Assembly (NCBI GenBank): GCA_023375785.1
Contig: SZWC01006948.1
Coordinates: forward strand, 1-64,000
Direction of reading: 5' to 3'
DNA: 64,000 nucleotides
Source of the DNA: Penium margaritaceum
Taxonomy: Eukaryota; Streptophyta; Zygnematophyceae; Desmidiales; Peniaceae
Of the stretch, positions 11,526-24,614 are shown one piece after another; position 1 is the first letter of the stretch, and every line of letters begins with the position of its first letter. Under the pieces are notes generated by a model. The model had not been told where the DNA came from. It made no database searches and worked only from the letters and a program-made list of their open reading frames with translations. A program made the translations under genes and the position numbers.

Positions 11526-13680
11526 ACGGTGTTGCTAATATGCACACCAAACAACCAAACAAGGCATATGTCACTGGTCATGACCACAAAACTTCAACAT
11601 GGGTGGTCAACGTTGACCAACCATAACACGAGTCACAAACGGTCAGGACAGGAAACAATGCTATGGGAATATCGGTTCTCAACTACCAAGTACAATGACC
11701 TTCAGTCAGTAGTAGCATGGTGTGGCTACCATGCACAATGACCGACCAAAGTAGGCATATGTACTGCCTTTGACCAAAGAAATCCACTGTGTGTGGTCAA
11801 CGTTGACAACTCATAAAACGAGTCACAAATGGTCAGAGGGGGAAACAATGGTTGGGAACACCAAGTATCACATACCAAGCACAACGGGATTCAATACGTT
11901 GTGGCACGGTGTGGAGACCATGCACGATGACCAACCAAAGTAGGCATATGTCACTAACCATGACCAAATAATGTCACTAAGTGGGGTAAACTTTGACAAC
12001 TCACAACACGAGTCACAAATGGTCAGGGTGGAAGGTAATGGATTGTGAATACTAGTTATCTACTAGCAAGTACAAATTCCTTCAATATGTAGTGGCACAA
12101 CGTGGCTTCAATGCACAGTGACCAACCAAAGTATGCATATGTCACTGAACATGACGAAAGAATTTCACTTAATGTGGTCAACGTTGAAAATGCATAACAC
12201 AAGTCACAAATGGTCAGAGGGGAAAACAATGGATTGCAAACACTAGTTATCAAATAGGAAGTACAAAGACCTTCAACAAGCAGTGGCATGGTATGGCTAG
12301 CGTGCACAGTGACCAACCAAGGGATGCATACGCTAGTGACGACGACCGAATAAGTCCACTATGTGTGGTCAACATTGGCAACTCATAACACGAGTCACAA
12401 ATGGTCAGAAGGAGAGACAATGGTTTGGGAAGCCTATGTATTGACTAGAAAGGACAAAGAAGTTGGATACGCAGTGGCACGGTGTGGCTAATATGCACAC
12501 GAAACAACCGAACTAGGCATATGTCACTGATCATGACCACAGAATTTCAATATGGGTGGTCAACGTTGACCAGCCATAACACGAGTCACAAACGGCCAGG
12601 ACAGGAAGTAATGCTATGGGAATATCGATTCTCAACTACCACGTACAACGACCTTCAGTCAATAGTAGCACGGTGTGGCTACCATGCACAATGACCGACC
12701 AAAGTAGGCATATGTAGTGCCTATGACCAAAGAAATCGGCTGAGTGTGGTCAATGTTGACAATTCATCATACGAGTCACAAATGGTCAGACGGGGAAGCA
12801 ATGGTTTGGGAACACCAAGTACCACATAGCAAGCACAAGGGGCTTCAATACGTTGTGGCACGGTGTGGAGACCATGCACGATGACCAACCAAAGTAGGCA
12901 TATGTCACTGACCATGACCAAGTAATGTCACTAAATGTGGTAAACTTTGACAACTCACAACACGAGTCACAAATGGTCAGGGTGGAAGGTAATGGTTTGT
13001 GAATACTAGTTATCTACTAGCAAGTACAAATACCTTCAATATGTAGTGGCACAATGTGGCTTCAATACACGGTGACCAACCAAAGTATGCATATGTCACT
13101 AGCCATGACGAACAAATTTCACTTCATCTGGTCACCGTTGAAAACGCATAACACGAGTCACAAATGGTCAGAGGGGAAAACAATGGATTGGGAAGCCTAT
13201 GTATTGGCTAGAAGGACAAAGAACTTCAATGCGTAGTGGCACGGTGTGGCTAATATGCACACCAAACAATCAAACTAGGCATATGTCACTGATCATGACC
13301 AGAGAATTTCAATATGGGTGGTCAACGTTGAGCAACCATAACACGAGTCACAAACGGTCAGGAGAGGAAACAATGATATGAGAATATCGGTTCTCAACTA
13401 CCATGTACAATGACCTTCAGTCAGTAGTAGCGCGGTGTGGCTACCATGCACAATGACCAACCAAAGGAGGCATATTTACTGCCTTTGGCCAAAGAAATCC
13501 GTTGTGTGTGGTCCACGTTGACAACTCATAATACAAGTCACAAATGGTCAGAGGGCAAAACAATGGTTTGGGAACACCACGTATCACATAGCAAGCACAA
13601 GGTGCTTCAATACGTTGGGGCTCGGTGTGGGGACCATGCACGATGACCAACAAAAGTAGGCATATGTCACCAACCATGAC
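9192..13680 (+). repeat. Satellite block, mixed four- and five-monomer HORs
   Basis: A diverged GTGGAAC monomer leads into B, C/D, E and an A monomer that is spliced at about 10,125 into the end of C and then of B. Regular A-B-C-D-E order follows to about 12.9 kb, and a C/D fusion unit follows from 13,050. The block ends abruptly at 13,680, where a B monomer is cut and joined to the right end of a SINE-like module. No gene is seen. Confidence 0.92.
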
Positions 13681-13746
13681 CAGTGAAGGCACCTACGCGT
13701 AACAAATAAACAAAAACCGACCTGGTGTCAAAGGGAGAAACCTTTT
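13681..13746 (+). repeat. Remnant of the SINE-type module (right end only)
   Basis: About 66 bp match the right end of the other modules, from CAGTGAAGGCAC to GAGAAACCTTTT. The tRNA-like part and the G runs are absent. On the left the remnant is joined directly to a B monomer after ACCATGAC. The same diverged monomer type follows it as elsewhere (GTGGAATGG at about 13,789), so this is a deletion product and not a separate insertion. Confidence 0.75.
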
Positions 13747-16700
13747 GCTATTTATTGAATAGCAAGTGCAAATACTTTCAACAAGTAGTGGAATGGTGTG
13801 GCTACCATGTACAATGACCAACCAGATGAGGCATGTGCCACTTACCATGACCAAATAATCCTACTATGTGTGGTTAACGTTGACAACCCATACTATGGGC
13901 CACAAACTGTCAGAGGGGGAAACAATGCGTTGGGAACACCAAGTATCACATAGCAAGCACAAGGGGCTTTAATACGTTGTGGCACGGCGTGGAGACCATG
14001 CACGATGACCAACCAAAGTAGGCATATGTCACTGACCATGACCAAAGAAGGTCACTAAGGGTGGTAAACTTTGACAACTCATAACACGAGTCACAAATGG
14101 TCAGGGTGGAAGATAATGGTTTGTGAATACTAGTTATCTACTAGCAAGTACAAATACCTTCAATATGTCGTGGCACAATGTGGCTTCAATGCACAGTGAC
14201 CAACCAAAGTATGCATGTCACTGAACATGACCAAAGAATTTCACTTCATGTGGTCAACGTTGAAAACGCAGAACACGAGTCACAAATGGTCAGAGGGGAA
14301 AACAACGGATTAGGAACACTAGTTATCAACCAGGAAGTACAAAGACCTTCAACAAGCAGTGTCACAGTATGACTAGCGTGCACAGTGACCAACCAAAAGA
14401 TGCATACGTCACTGACTACGACCAAATAAGTCCACTATGTGCGGTCAACGTTGACAACTCATAACAGGAGTGACACATGGTCAGAGAGAGAGACAATTAT
14501 GTGGGAAGCCTGCGTATTGACTAGAAAGGACAAAAAACTTTCATACGAAGTGGCACGGTGTGGCTAATATGCACACCAAACAACCAAACTAGGCACATGT
14601 CACTGATCATGACCACAGAATTTCAATATGGGTGGTCAACGTTGACCAACCATAACATGAGTCACAAACGGTGAGGACAGGAAATATTGCTATGGGAATA
14701 TCAGATCTCAACTACCAAGTACAACGACCTTCAGTCAGTAGAAGCACGGTGTGGCTACCATGCACAATGACCGACCAAAGTAGGAATATGTACTGCCTTT
14801 GACAAAAGAAATCCGCTGTGTGTGGTCAACGTTGACAACTCATAATACGAGTCACGAATGGTTCGAGGGGGAAACAATGGTTTGGAAACACCAGGTATCA
14901 CATAGCAAGCACAAGGGGCTTCAATACGTTGTGGCACGGTGTGGAGACCATGACGATGACCAACCAAAGTAGGCATATGTCACTGACCACAACCAACTAA
15001 TGTCACTACGTGTGGTAAACTTTGACCACTCACAACCCGAGTCACAAATGGGCAGGGTGGAAGGTAATGGTTTGTGAATACCAGTTATCTACTAGCAAGT
15101 ACAAATACCTTCAATATGTAGTGGCACAATGTCGCTTCAATGCACAACGACCACCCAAAGTATGCATATGTCACTAACCATGACAAACAAATTTCACTTC
15201 ATGTGGTCAACGTTGAAAACACATAACACGAGTCACAAATGGTCAGAGAGGAAAACAATGGATTGCGAAGCCTATGTATTGGCTAGAAAGGACAAATAAC
15301 TTGAATACATAGTGGCACGGTGTGGCTAATATACACACCAAACAATCAAACTAGGCATATGTCACTGATCATGACCAGAGAATTTCAATATGGGTGGTCA
15401 ACGTTGACCAACCATAACACGAGTCACAAACGGTCAGGAGAGGAAACTATGCTATGAGAGTATCGGTTCTCAACTACCGAGTAAATGGAACTTCAGTCGG
15501 TGGTATCACGGTGTGGCTACCATGCACAGTGACTGACCAAAGTAGGCATATTTACTGCCTTTGACCAAAGAAATCCGCTATGTGTGGTCCATGTTGATAA
15601 ATCATAATACAAGTCACGAGTGGTCAGAAGGGGAAACAATGGCTTGAGAACACCAAGTATCATAAAGGAAACACATGGGGCTTCAATACGTTGTGGCACG
15701 GTGTAGAGACCATGCACGATTACCAACCAAAGTAGGCATATGTCACTGACCATGACCAAACAATGTCACTTAGTGTGGTAAACTTTGACAACTCACAACA
15801 CGAGTCACAAATGGTCAGGGTGGAAGGAAATGGTTTGTGAATTCTAGTTATCTACTGGCAAGTACAAATACCTTCAATATGTAGTGGCACAATGTGGCTT
15901 CAATGCACAGTGACCACCCAAAGTATGCATATGTCACTGACCATGACGAAAGAATTTCACTTCATGTGGTCAACGTTGAAAATGAAAAACACAAGTCACA
16001 AATGGTCAGAGGGGAAAACAATGGATTGGGAACACTAGTTAACAACTAGGACGTACAAAGACCTTCAACAAGCAGTGGCACGGTATGACTACCGTGCACA
16101 GTGACCAACCAAAGGATGCATACATCACAGACTACGACCGAATAAGTCCACTATGTGTGGTCAACATTGACAACTCATAACACGAGTCACAACTGGTCAG
16201 AGGGAGAGACCATGGTTTGGGAAGCCTACGTATTGACTAGAAAGGACAAAGAACTTCAATACGTAGTGGCAGGGTGTGGCTAATATGCACACCAAACAAC
16301 CAAACTAGGCATATGTCACTGATCATGACCACAGAATTTCAATNNNNNNNNNNNNNNNNNNNNNNNNNNNNNNNNNNNNNNNNNNNNNNNNNNNNNNNNN
16401 NNNNNNNNNNNNNNNNNNNNNNNNNNNNNNNNNNNNNNNNNNNNNNNNNNNNNNNNNNNNNNNNNNNNNNNNNNNNNNNNNNNNNNNNNNNNNNNNNNNN
16501 NNNNNNNNNNNNNNNNNNNNNNNNNNNNNNNAAGGTAATGGTTTGTGAATACTAGTTATCTACTAGCAAGTACAAATACCTTCAATATGTAGTGGCACAA
16601 TGTGGCTTCAATGCACAACGACCACCCAAATTATGCATTTTTCACTAACCATGACAAACAAACTTCACTTCATGTGGTCAAAGTTGAAAACACATAACAC

Positions 16701-19700
16701 GAGTCACAAATGGTCATAGGGGAAAACAATGGATTTCGAAGCCTATGTATTGGCTAGAAAGGACAAATAACTTGAATACATAGTGGCACGGTGTGGCTAA
16801 TATGCACACCAAACAACCAAACTAGGCATATGTCACTGATCATGACCACAGAATTTCAATATGGGTGGTCAACGTTGACCAACCATAAAACGAGTCACAA
16901 ACGGTCAGGACGGGAAACAATGCTATGGGAATATCGGTTCCAACTACCAAGTACAACGACCTTAAGTCAGTAGTAGCACGGTGTGGCTACCATGCACAAT
17001 AAGTGACCAAAGTAGGCATATGTACTGCCTTTGACCAAAGAAATCCGATGTGTGTGGTCAACGTTGACAACTCATAATACAAGTCACAAATGGTCAGAGG
17101 GGGAAACCATGGTTTGGGAACACCAAGTATCACATAGCAAGCACAAGGGGCTTCAATGCGTTGTGGCACAGTGTGGAGACCATGCACGATGACCATCCAA
17201 AGTAGGCATATGTCACTGACCATGACCAAGTAATATCACTAAGTGTGGTAAACGTTGACAACTCACGACACGAGTCACAAATGGTCAGGGTGGAAGGTAA
17301 TGGTTTGTGAATACTAGTTATCTACTAGCAAGTACAAATACCTTCAATATGTTGTGGCACAATGTGGCTTCAATACGCAGTGACCACCCAAAGTATGCAT
17401 ATGTCACTAGCCATGACAAACAAATTTCACTTCACGTGGTCTGTGTTGAAAACGCATAACACGAGTCACCTGTTGTCAAAGGGGAAAACAATGGATTGGA
17501 AAGCCTATGTATTGGCTAGAAAGGACAAAGAACTTCAATACGTAGTAGCACGGTGTGGCTTATATGCACACCAAACAATCAAACTAGGCATATGTCACTG
17601 ATCATGACCAGAGAATTTTAATATGGGTGGTCAACGTTGACCAACCATAACAAGAGTCACAAAAGGTCAGGAGAGGAAACAATGCTATGAGAAAATCGGT
17701 TCTCAACTACTAAGTACAATGACCTTCAGTCAGTAGTAGCGCGGTTTGGCTACCATGCAAAATGACCGACCAACGTAGGCATGTTTACTGCCTTTTACCA
17801 AATAAATCCGCAGTGTGTCGTCCACTTTGACAACTCATAATACCAGTCACAAATGGTCAGAGGGAGAAACAATGGTTTGGAAACACCACGCATCACATAG
17901 CAAGCACACGGGGCTTCAATACGTTGTGGCACGGTGTGGGGTTGCATGGTGACCAACCAAAGTAGGCATATGTCACAGACCATGATCAAATAATGTCACT
18001 AAGTGTGGTAGAATTTGACAGCTCACAACACGAGTCACAAATGATCAGGGTGGAAGGCAATGGTTTGTGAATACTAGTTATCTACTAGCAAATACAAATA
18101 CCTATAATGTATAGTGGCACAACGTGGCTTCAATGCACAGTGACCACCCAAAGTATGCACATGTCACTGACCATGACGAACGAATTTCACTTCATGTGGT
18201 CAACATTGCAAACGCATAACACGAGTCGCAAATGGTCAGAGGGGAAAACAATGGGTTGGGAACACTAGTTATCAACTACGAAGTGAAAAGACCTTCAACA
18301 AGCAGTGGCACGGTATGGCTACCGTGCACAGTGACCAACCAAATGATGCATACGTCACTGACTACGACCGAATAAGTCCACCATGTGTGGTCAACATTGA
18401 CAGCTCATAACACGAGTCACAAATGGTCAGAGGGAGAGACAATGGTTTGGGAATCCTATGTATTGACTAGAAAGGACAAAGAACTTCAATATGTACTGGC
18501 ACGATGTGGCTAACATGCACACCAAACAACCAAACTAGGCATATGTCACTGATCATAACCACAAAATTTCAATATGGGTGGTCAACGTTGACCAACCATA
18601 AAACAAGTCACAAACGGTCAAGACAGGAAACAATGCTATGGGAATATCGGTTCTCAACTACCAAGTACAACGACCTTAAGTCAGTAGTAGCACGGTGTGG
18701 CTACCATGCACAATAACCGACCAAAGTAGGCATATGTATTGCCTTTGACCAAAGAAATCCGCTGTGTGTGGTCGACGTTGACAACTCATGATACAAGTCA
18801 CAAATGGTCAGAGGGGGAAACAATGGTTTGGAAACACCAAGTATCACATAGCAAGCACAAGGGGCTTCAATACGTTGTGGCACGGTGTGGAGACCATGCA
18901 GGATGACCAACCAAAGCAGGCATATGTCACTGACCATGACCAAATAATGTCACAAAGTGTGGTAAACTTTGACAACTCACAACACGAGTCACAAATGGTT
19001 AGGGCGGAAGGTAATGGTTTGTGATTACTAGTTATCTACTAGCAAGTACAAATACCTTCAATATGTAGTGGCACAATTTGGCCTCAATGCACAGTGACCA
19101 ACCAAAGTATGCATATGTCACTAACCATGACGAACAAATTTCACGTATGTGGTCAATGTTGAAAACGCATAACACGAGTCACAAATGGTCATAGGTAAAA
19201 ATAATGGATTTGGGACACTAGATATCAACTAGCAAGTACAAAGACCCTCAACAAGCAGTGGCACGTTATATCTAGCGTGCACAGCGACCAACAAAAGGAT
19301 GCATACGTCACTGACTACAACAATAAGTCCACTATGTGTGGTCAACATTGACAACTCATAACACCAGTCCCAAATGGTCAGAGGGAGAGACTATGGTTTG
19401 GGAAGCATATGTATTGACTAGAAAGGACAAAGAACTTCAATACGTAGTGGCACGGTCTGGCTAATATGCACACCAAACAATCAAACTTTGCATATGTCAC
19501 TGATCATGACCACAGAAACTCAACATGGGTGGTCAACACTGACCAACCATAACACGAGTCACAAACGGTAAGAAGAGGAAACAATGCTATGAGAATATCG
19601 GTTCTCAACTACCAAGTACAATGACCTTCAGGCAGTAGTAGCACGGTGTGTCTACCATGCACAATGACCGACCAAAGTAGGCACATGTACTGCCTTTGAC

Positions 19701-19997
19701 CAGAGAAATCCGCTGTGTGTGGTCAACGTTGACAACTCATAATACGAGTCACAAATGGTCAGATGGGGGAAACAATGGTTTGGGAATACTTGGTATCGAC
19801 TAGCAAGTACACGAGCCTTCGATAAGTGGTGGCACGGTATGGCTACCATGTTCAATGACAAACCAAAATATTATTGTATCATTGAATAACATAAAAAGAG
19901 TTTCACTGTGTCTTGTCAACTTTCCTTCTGACGGCTGGTCAATCGCAGCAATGGTTGAGAGGTTATTCAAGCTCAATGTTGCAAAATTCAAACATTA
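13747..19997 (+). repeat. Satellite block between the two large duplicate segments
   Basis: A diverged GTGGAATGG monomer is followed by A-B-C-D-E units with some C/D fusions. The stretches near 15.1-15.4 kb and 16.6-16.8 kb share unusual variants (ACAACGACCACCCAAA and GACAAATAACTTGAATACAT), which shows a local copy step of about 1.5 kb. The part from 19,048 is the start of the right-hand large duplicate. A run of N covers 16,344-16,531. No gene is seen. Confidence 0.92.
16344..16531. other. Assembly gap, 188 N
   Basis: The run of N begins inside an E monomer after GAATTTCAAT and ends inside a B monomer before AAGGTAATGG. The regular order would need the rest of E, all of A and half of B, roughly 400 bp, so the N length is probably not the true length. 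Confidence 0.9.
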
Positions 19998-20243
19998 GTC
20001 AGCGTCAATTGTTTATGAATAAACTGAAAGTGTTATTGTTCATACTTTTGAAAACTACCCTATAATCTTACACCCCCTTCCTTTATGCCCTTTACCCATA
20101 TAAACCCTTATAATGTCATTTGGACAACATATGAACACCATGTGAGTTTGCTTAGTGCTTATAGAGTTAGATTCTGGAGCGATAGGTCCTGGGTTTGAAT
20201 CCTCGTATGCGCAATATAGAATAGGCTTGCGACCTGGGGGGGG
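19998..20243 (+). repeat. tRNA-like SINE-type module, long form, cut by an N (copy 4)
   Basis: This is the counterpart of 1,071-1,320. The A box, slightly degraded, is at 20,148-20,158 and the B box GGTTTGAATCC at 20,192-20,202, 44 nt apart. The sequence stops in the first G run at an N (20,244) and resumes inside the following satellite monomer. About 320 bp present in the left copy are missing, probably because the assembly failed in the G runs. Confidence 0.66.
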
Positions 20244-20244
20244 N

Positions 20245-23200
20245 AAATAATCTTACTATGTGTGGCTAACGTTGACAACCCATACTATGGGCCACAAATT
20301 GTCAGAGGGGGAAACAATGGGTTGGGAACACCAAGTATCACATAGCAAGCACAAGGGGCTTCAATACCAAACAACCAAACTAGGCATATGTCACTGATCA
20401 TGACCACATAATTTCAATATGGGCGGTCAACGTTGACCAACCATAACACGACTCACAAACGGTCAGGACAGTAAACAATGCTATGGGAATATCAGTTCTC
20501 AACTACCAAGTGCAACGACCTTCATTCAGTAGTAGCACGGCGTGGCTACCATGTACAATGACCGACCAATGTAGGCATATGCACTACCTTTGACCAAAGA
20601 AATCCGCTGTGTTTGGTCAACGTTGACAACTCATAACATGAGTCACAAATGGTCAGAAGGGGAAAAAATGGTTTGGGAACACCAAGTATCACATAGCAAG
20701 CACAAGGGGCTTCAATACATTGTGGCACGTTGTGGAGACCATGCATGATGACCAACCAAAGTAGGCATATGTCACTGATCATAACCAAGTAATGTCACTA
20801 AGTGTGGTAAACTTTGACAACTCACAACACAAGTCACAAATGGTCAGGGTGGAAGGTAATGGCTTGTGAATACTAGTTATCTACTAGCAAGTAGAAGTAC
20901 CTTCAATATGTAGTGGCACGACGTGGCTTCAATGCACAGTGACCAACCAAATTATGCACATGTCACTAACCATGACGAACAAATTTCACTTCATGTGGTC
21001 AACGTTGAAAACACATAACACAAGTCACAAATGGTCAGAGGGGAAAAGAATGGATTGGGAAGCCTATGTATTGGCTAGAAAGGACAAAGAACTTCAATAC
21101 GTAGTGGCACGGTGTGGCTAATACGCACACCAAACAATCAAACTAGGCATATGTCACTGATCATGACCAGAGAATTTCAATATGGGTGGTCAACGTTGAC
21201 CAACCATACCACGAGTCACAAACAGTAAGGATAGGAATGATACTATGAGAATATAAGTTCTCAACTACCAAGTACAATGACCTTCACTCAGTAGTAGCGC
21301 AATGTGGCTACCATGCACAATGACCGACCAAAGTAGGCATATTTACTACACTTGACCAAAGAAATCCGCTGTGTGTGGTCCACGTTGACAGCTCATAATA
21401 CCAGTCACAAATGGTCTGAGGGGGAAACAATGGGTTTGGAACACCACGTATCACTTAGCAAGCACAAGGGGCTTCAATACGTTGTGGCACAGTGTGGAGA
21501 CCATGCACGATGACAAACCAAAGTAGGCATATGTCAGTGACCATGACCAAATAATGTCAGTAAGTGTGTGAAACGTTGACAACTCACAACACGAGTCACA
21601 AATGGTCAGGGTGGAAGGTAATGGTTTGTGAATACTAGTTATCTACTCGCAAGTACGAATACTTTCAACATGTAGTGGCACAATGTGGCTTCAATGCATA
21701 GTGACCAACCAAAGTATGCATATGTCACTAACCATGACGAACAAACTTCACTTAATGTGGTCAACGTTGAAAACGCATAACACGAGTCAGAAATGGAAAG
21801 AGGGGAAAACAATGGATTGGGAAGCCTATGTATTGGCTAGAAAGGACAAAAAACTTCAATACGTAGTGGCACGGTGTGGCTTATATGCACACCAAACAAT
21901 CAAACTAGGCATATGTCACTGATCATGACCAGAGAATTTCAATAGGGGTGGTCAACGTTGACGAACGATACCACGAGTCACAAACGGGCAGGATAGGAAA
22001 CGATGCTATCAGAACACCAGTTCTCAACAACCAAGTACAATGACCTTCAGTCAGTAGTAGCGCGGTGTGCCTACCATGCACCATGACCGACCAAAGTAGG
22101 CATGTTTACTTCCTTTGACCAAAGAAATCCGCTGTGTGTGGTCCACGTTGACAACTCATAATACGAGTCCCAAATGGTTAGAGGGAGAGAAAATTGTTTG
22201 GGAAGCCCATGTATTGACTAGAAAGGACAAAGAACTTCAATGTGTAGTGGCACGGTGTGGTTAATATGCACACCAAACAACCAAACTAGGCACATGTCAC
22301 TGACCATGACCACATAATTTCAATATGGGTGGTCAACGTTGACCAACCATAACACGAGTCACAAACGGCCAGGACAGGAGACAATGCTATGGGAATATCG
22401 GTTCTCAAATACCAAGTACAACGACCTTCAGTCAGTAGTAGCATGGTGTGGCTACCATGCACAATGACCGACCAAAGTAGGCATATCTACTGCCTTTGAC
22501 CAAAGAAATCCACTGTGTGTCTTCCACGTTGACAACTCATAATACGAGTCACGAATGGTCAGAGGGGGAAACAATGGTTTGGGAACACCACATATCACAT
22601 AGCAAGCACAAGGGGCTTCAATACGTTGTGGCACGGTGTGGGGACCATGCACGATGACCAACCACAGTAGGAATATGTCACTGACCATAACCAAATAACG
22701 TCACTAAGTGTGGTAAACTCCGACAACTCACAACACGAGTCACAAGTGGTCAGGATGGAAGGTAATGGTTTGTGAATACTAGTTATCTACTAGCAAGTAC
22801 AAGTACCTTCAATATGTAGTGGCACAATGTGGCTTCAATGCACAGTAACCAGCCAAAGTATGCATATGTCACTAACCATGATGAACAAATTCCAATTCAT
22901 GATGTCAACGTTGAAAACGCATGACACGATTCACAAATGGTCATAGGGGAAGACAATGGATTGGCAAGCCTATGTATTGGCTGGAAAGGACAAAGAACTT
23001 CAATACCTAGTGGCACGGCGTGGCTAATATACAAAGTAGGCATATGTCACTGATCATGACCAGAGAATTTCAATATGGGTGGTCAACGTTGACCAACCAT
23101 AACACGAGTCACAAACGGTCAGGAGAGGAAACAATGATATGAGAATACCGGTTCTCAACTACCAAGTACAATGACCTTCAGTCAGTAGTAGCGCGGTGTG

Positions 23201-24237
23201 GCTACCATGCACATTGACCGACCAAAGTAGGCATATGTACTGCCTTTGACCACAGAAATCCGGTGTCTGTGGTCCACGTGGACAGCTCGTAATACGAGTC
23301 ACAAATGATCAGAGGGGGAAACAATGGTTTGGGAACACCACGTATCACATAGCAAGCACAAGGGGCTTCAATACGTTGTGGCACGGTGTAGGGACCATGC
23401 ACGGTGACCAACCAAAGTAGGCATTTGTCACTGACCATGACCAAATAATGCCACTAAGTGTGGTAAACTTTGACAACTCACAACACGAGTCATAAATGGT
23501 CAGGGTGAAAGGTAATGGTTTGTGAATACTAGTTATCTACTAGCAAGTACAAATACCTTCAATATGTAGTGGCACAATGTGGCTTCAATGCACAGTGACC
23601 ACCCAGAGTATGCATATGTCACTGACCGTGACGAAAGAATTTCACTTCATGTGGTCAACGTTGAAAACGCATAACACGAGTCACAAATGGTCACGGGGGA
23701 AAACAATGGGTTGGCAAAACTATTTATCAACTAGGAAGTACAAGGACCTTCAACAAGCAGTGGCACAGTATGGCTAGCGTGCACAGTGACCAACCAAAGG
23801 ATGCATACGTCACTGACTACGACCGAATAAGTCTACTATGTGTGGTCAACGTTGACAACTCATAACACGAGTCACAAATGGTCAGGGGGAGGGACAATGG
23901 TTTAGGAAGCCTATGTATTGACTAGAAAGGACAAAGAACTTCAATACGTAGTGGCACGGTGTGGCTAATATGCACACCAAACAACCAAACTAGGCATATG
24001 TCACGGATCATGACGACACAATTTCAATATGGGTGATCAACGTTGACCAACAATAACACGAGTCACAAACGGTCAGGAGAGGAGACAATGCTATGGGAAT
24101 ATTGGTTCTCAACTACCAAGTACAACGACCTTCAGTCAGTAGTAGCACAGTGTGGCTACCATGCACAATGACCGACCAAAGTAGGCATATGTACTGCCTT
24201 TGACCAAAGAAATCCGCTGTGTGTGGTCAACGTTGAC
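20245..24237 (+). repeat. Satellite block, counterpart of 1,640-5,629
   Basis: The monomer order is the same as in the left copy, including the A-to-E splice near 20,367, the four-monomer HOR run and the A/D fusion near 22,175. Differences from the left copy are scattered single bases. No gene is seen. Confidence 0.92.
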
Positions 24238-24614
24238 GTCAACGTTTTATGAATAAACTGAAATTGTTATCATTCATACTTTTGAAAACTACCCTATAAT
24301 CTTACACCCCCTTGTTTTGTGCCCTATACCCATAGGAACCCTTATAATGTCATTTGGACAACATATGAACACCATGTGAGTTGGCTTAGTGCTTATAGAG
24401 TTAGGTTTTGGAGCGATAGGTTCTAGGTTTGAATCCTCGTACACGCAATATAGAACAGGGGGGGTAGGGGGGTATCATCATGCGGTCGCAAATCTGTCCT
24501 CCAGGTCGTCCACGGAACATCCCTCTAGGGGGGTGGGAGTGAGTATTCTAGTGAAGGCACGTACACGTAACAAATATAGAAAAACCGACCTGGTTTCAAA
24601 GGGAGAAACCTTTT
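24238..24614 (+). repeat. tRNA-like SINE-type module, short form (copy 5)
   Basis: The left junction is GTTGAC joined to GTCAACG. The A box TGGCTTAGTGC is at 24,382-24,392 and the B box GGTTTGAATCC at 24,426-24,436, with tRNA-like 44-nt spacing. It is the counterpart of copy 2 in the large duplication. Confidence 0.67.

Larger units (their letters stand above)
1..12985 (+). repeat. Left copy of a large segmental duplication in the satellite
   Basis: From base 1 to about 12,985 the monomer order, the SINE-like inserts and many private variants recur in the same order at 19,048-31,560. The offset is about 19,047 at the far left, 18,606-18,608 over 2-8 kb and 18,575 over 10.3-12.9 kb. The steps are explained by the doubled contig end at 724, the missing stretch at 20,244 and the N run at 28,340. 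By eye the copies are nearly identical; the 243-bp stretches at 1,940 and 20,546 differ at only a few bases. The true left edge lies outside the window. Confidence 0.88.

Noticed and set aside
18788-19024. Short frames whose translation resembles part of a DNA-binding protein at first glance.
   Set aside because: The sequence is plain A-B monomer, and the same text occurs in other copies with changed frame.
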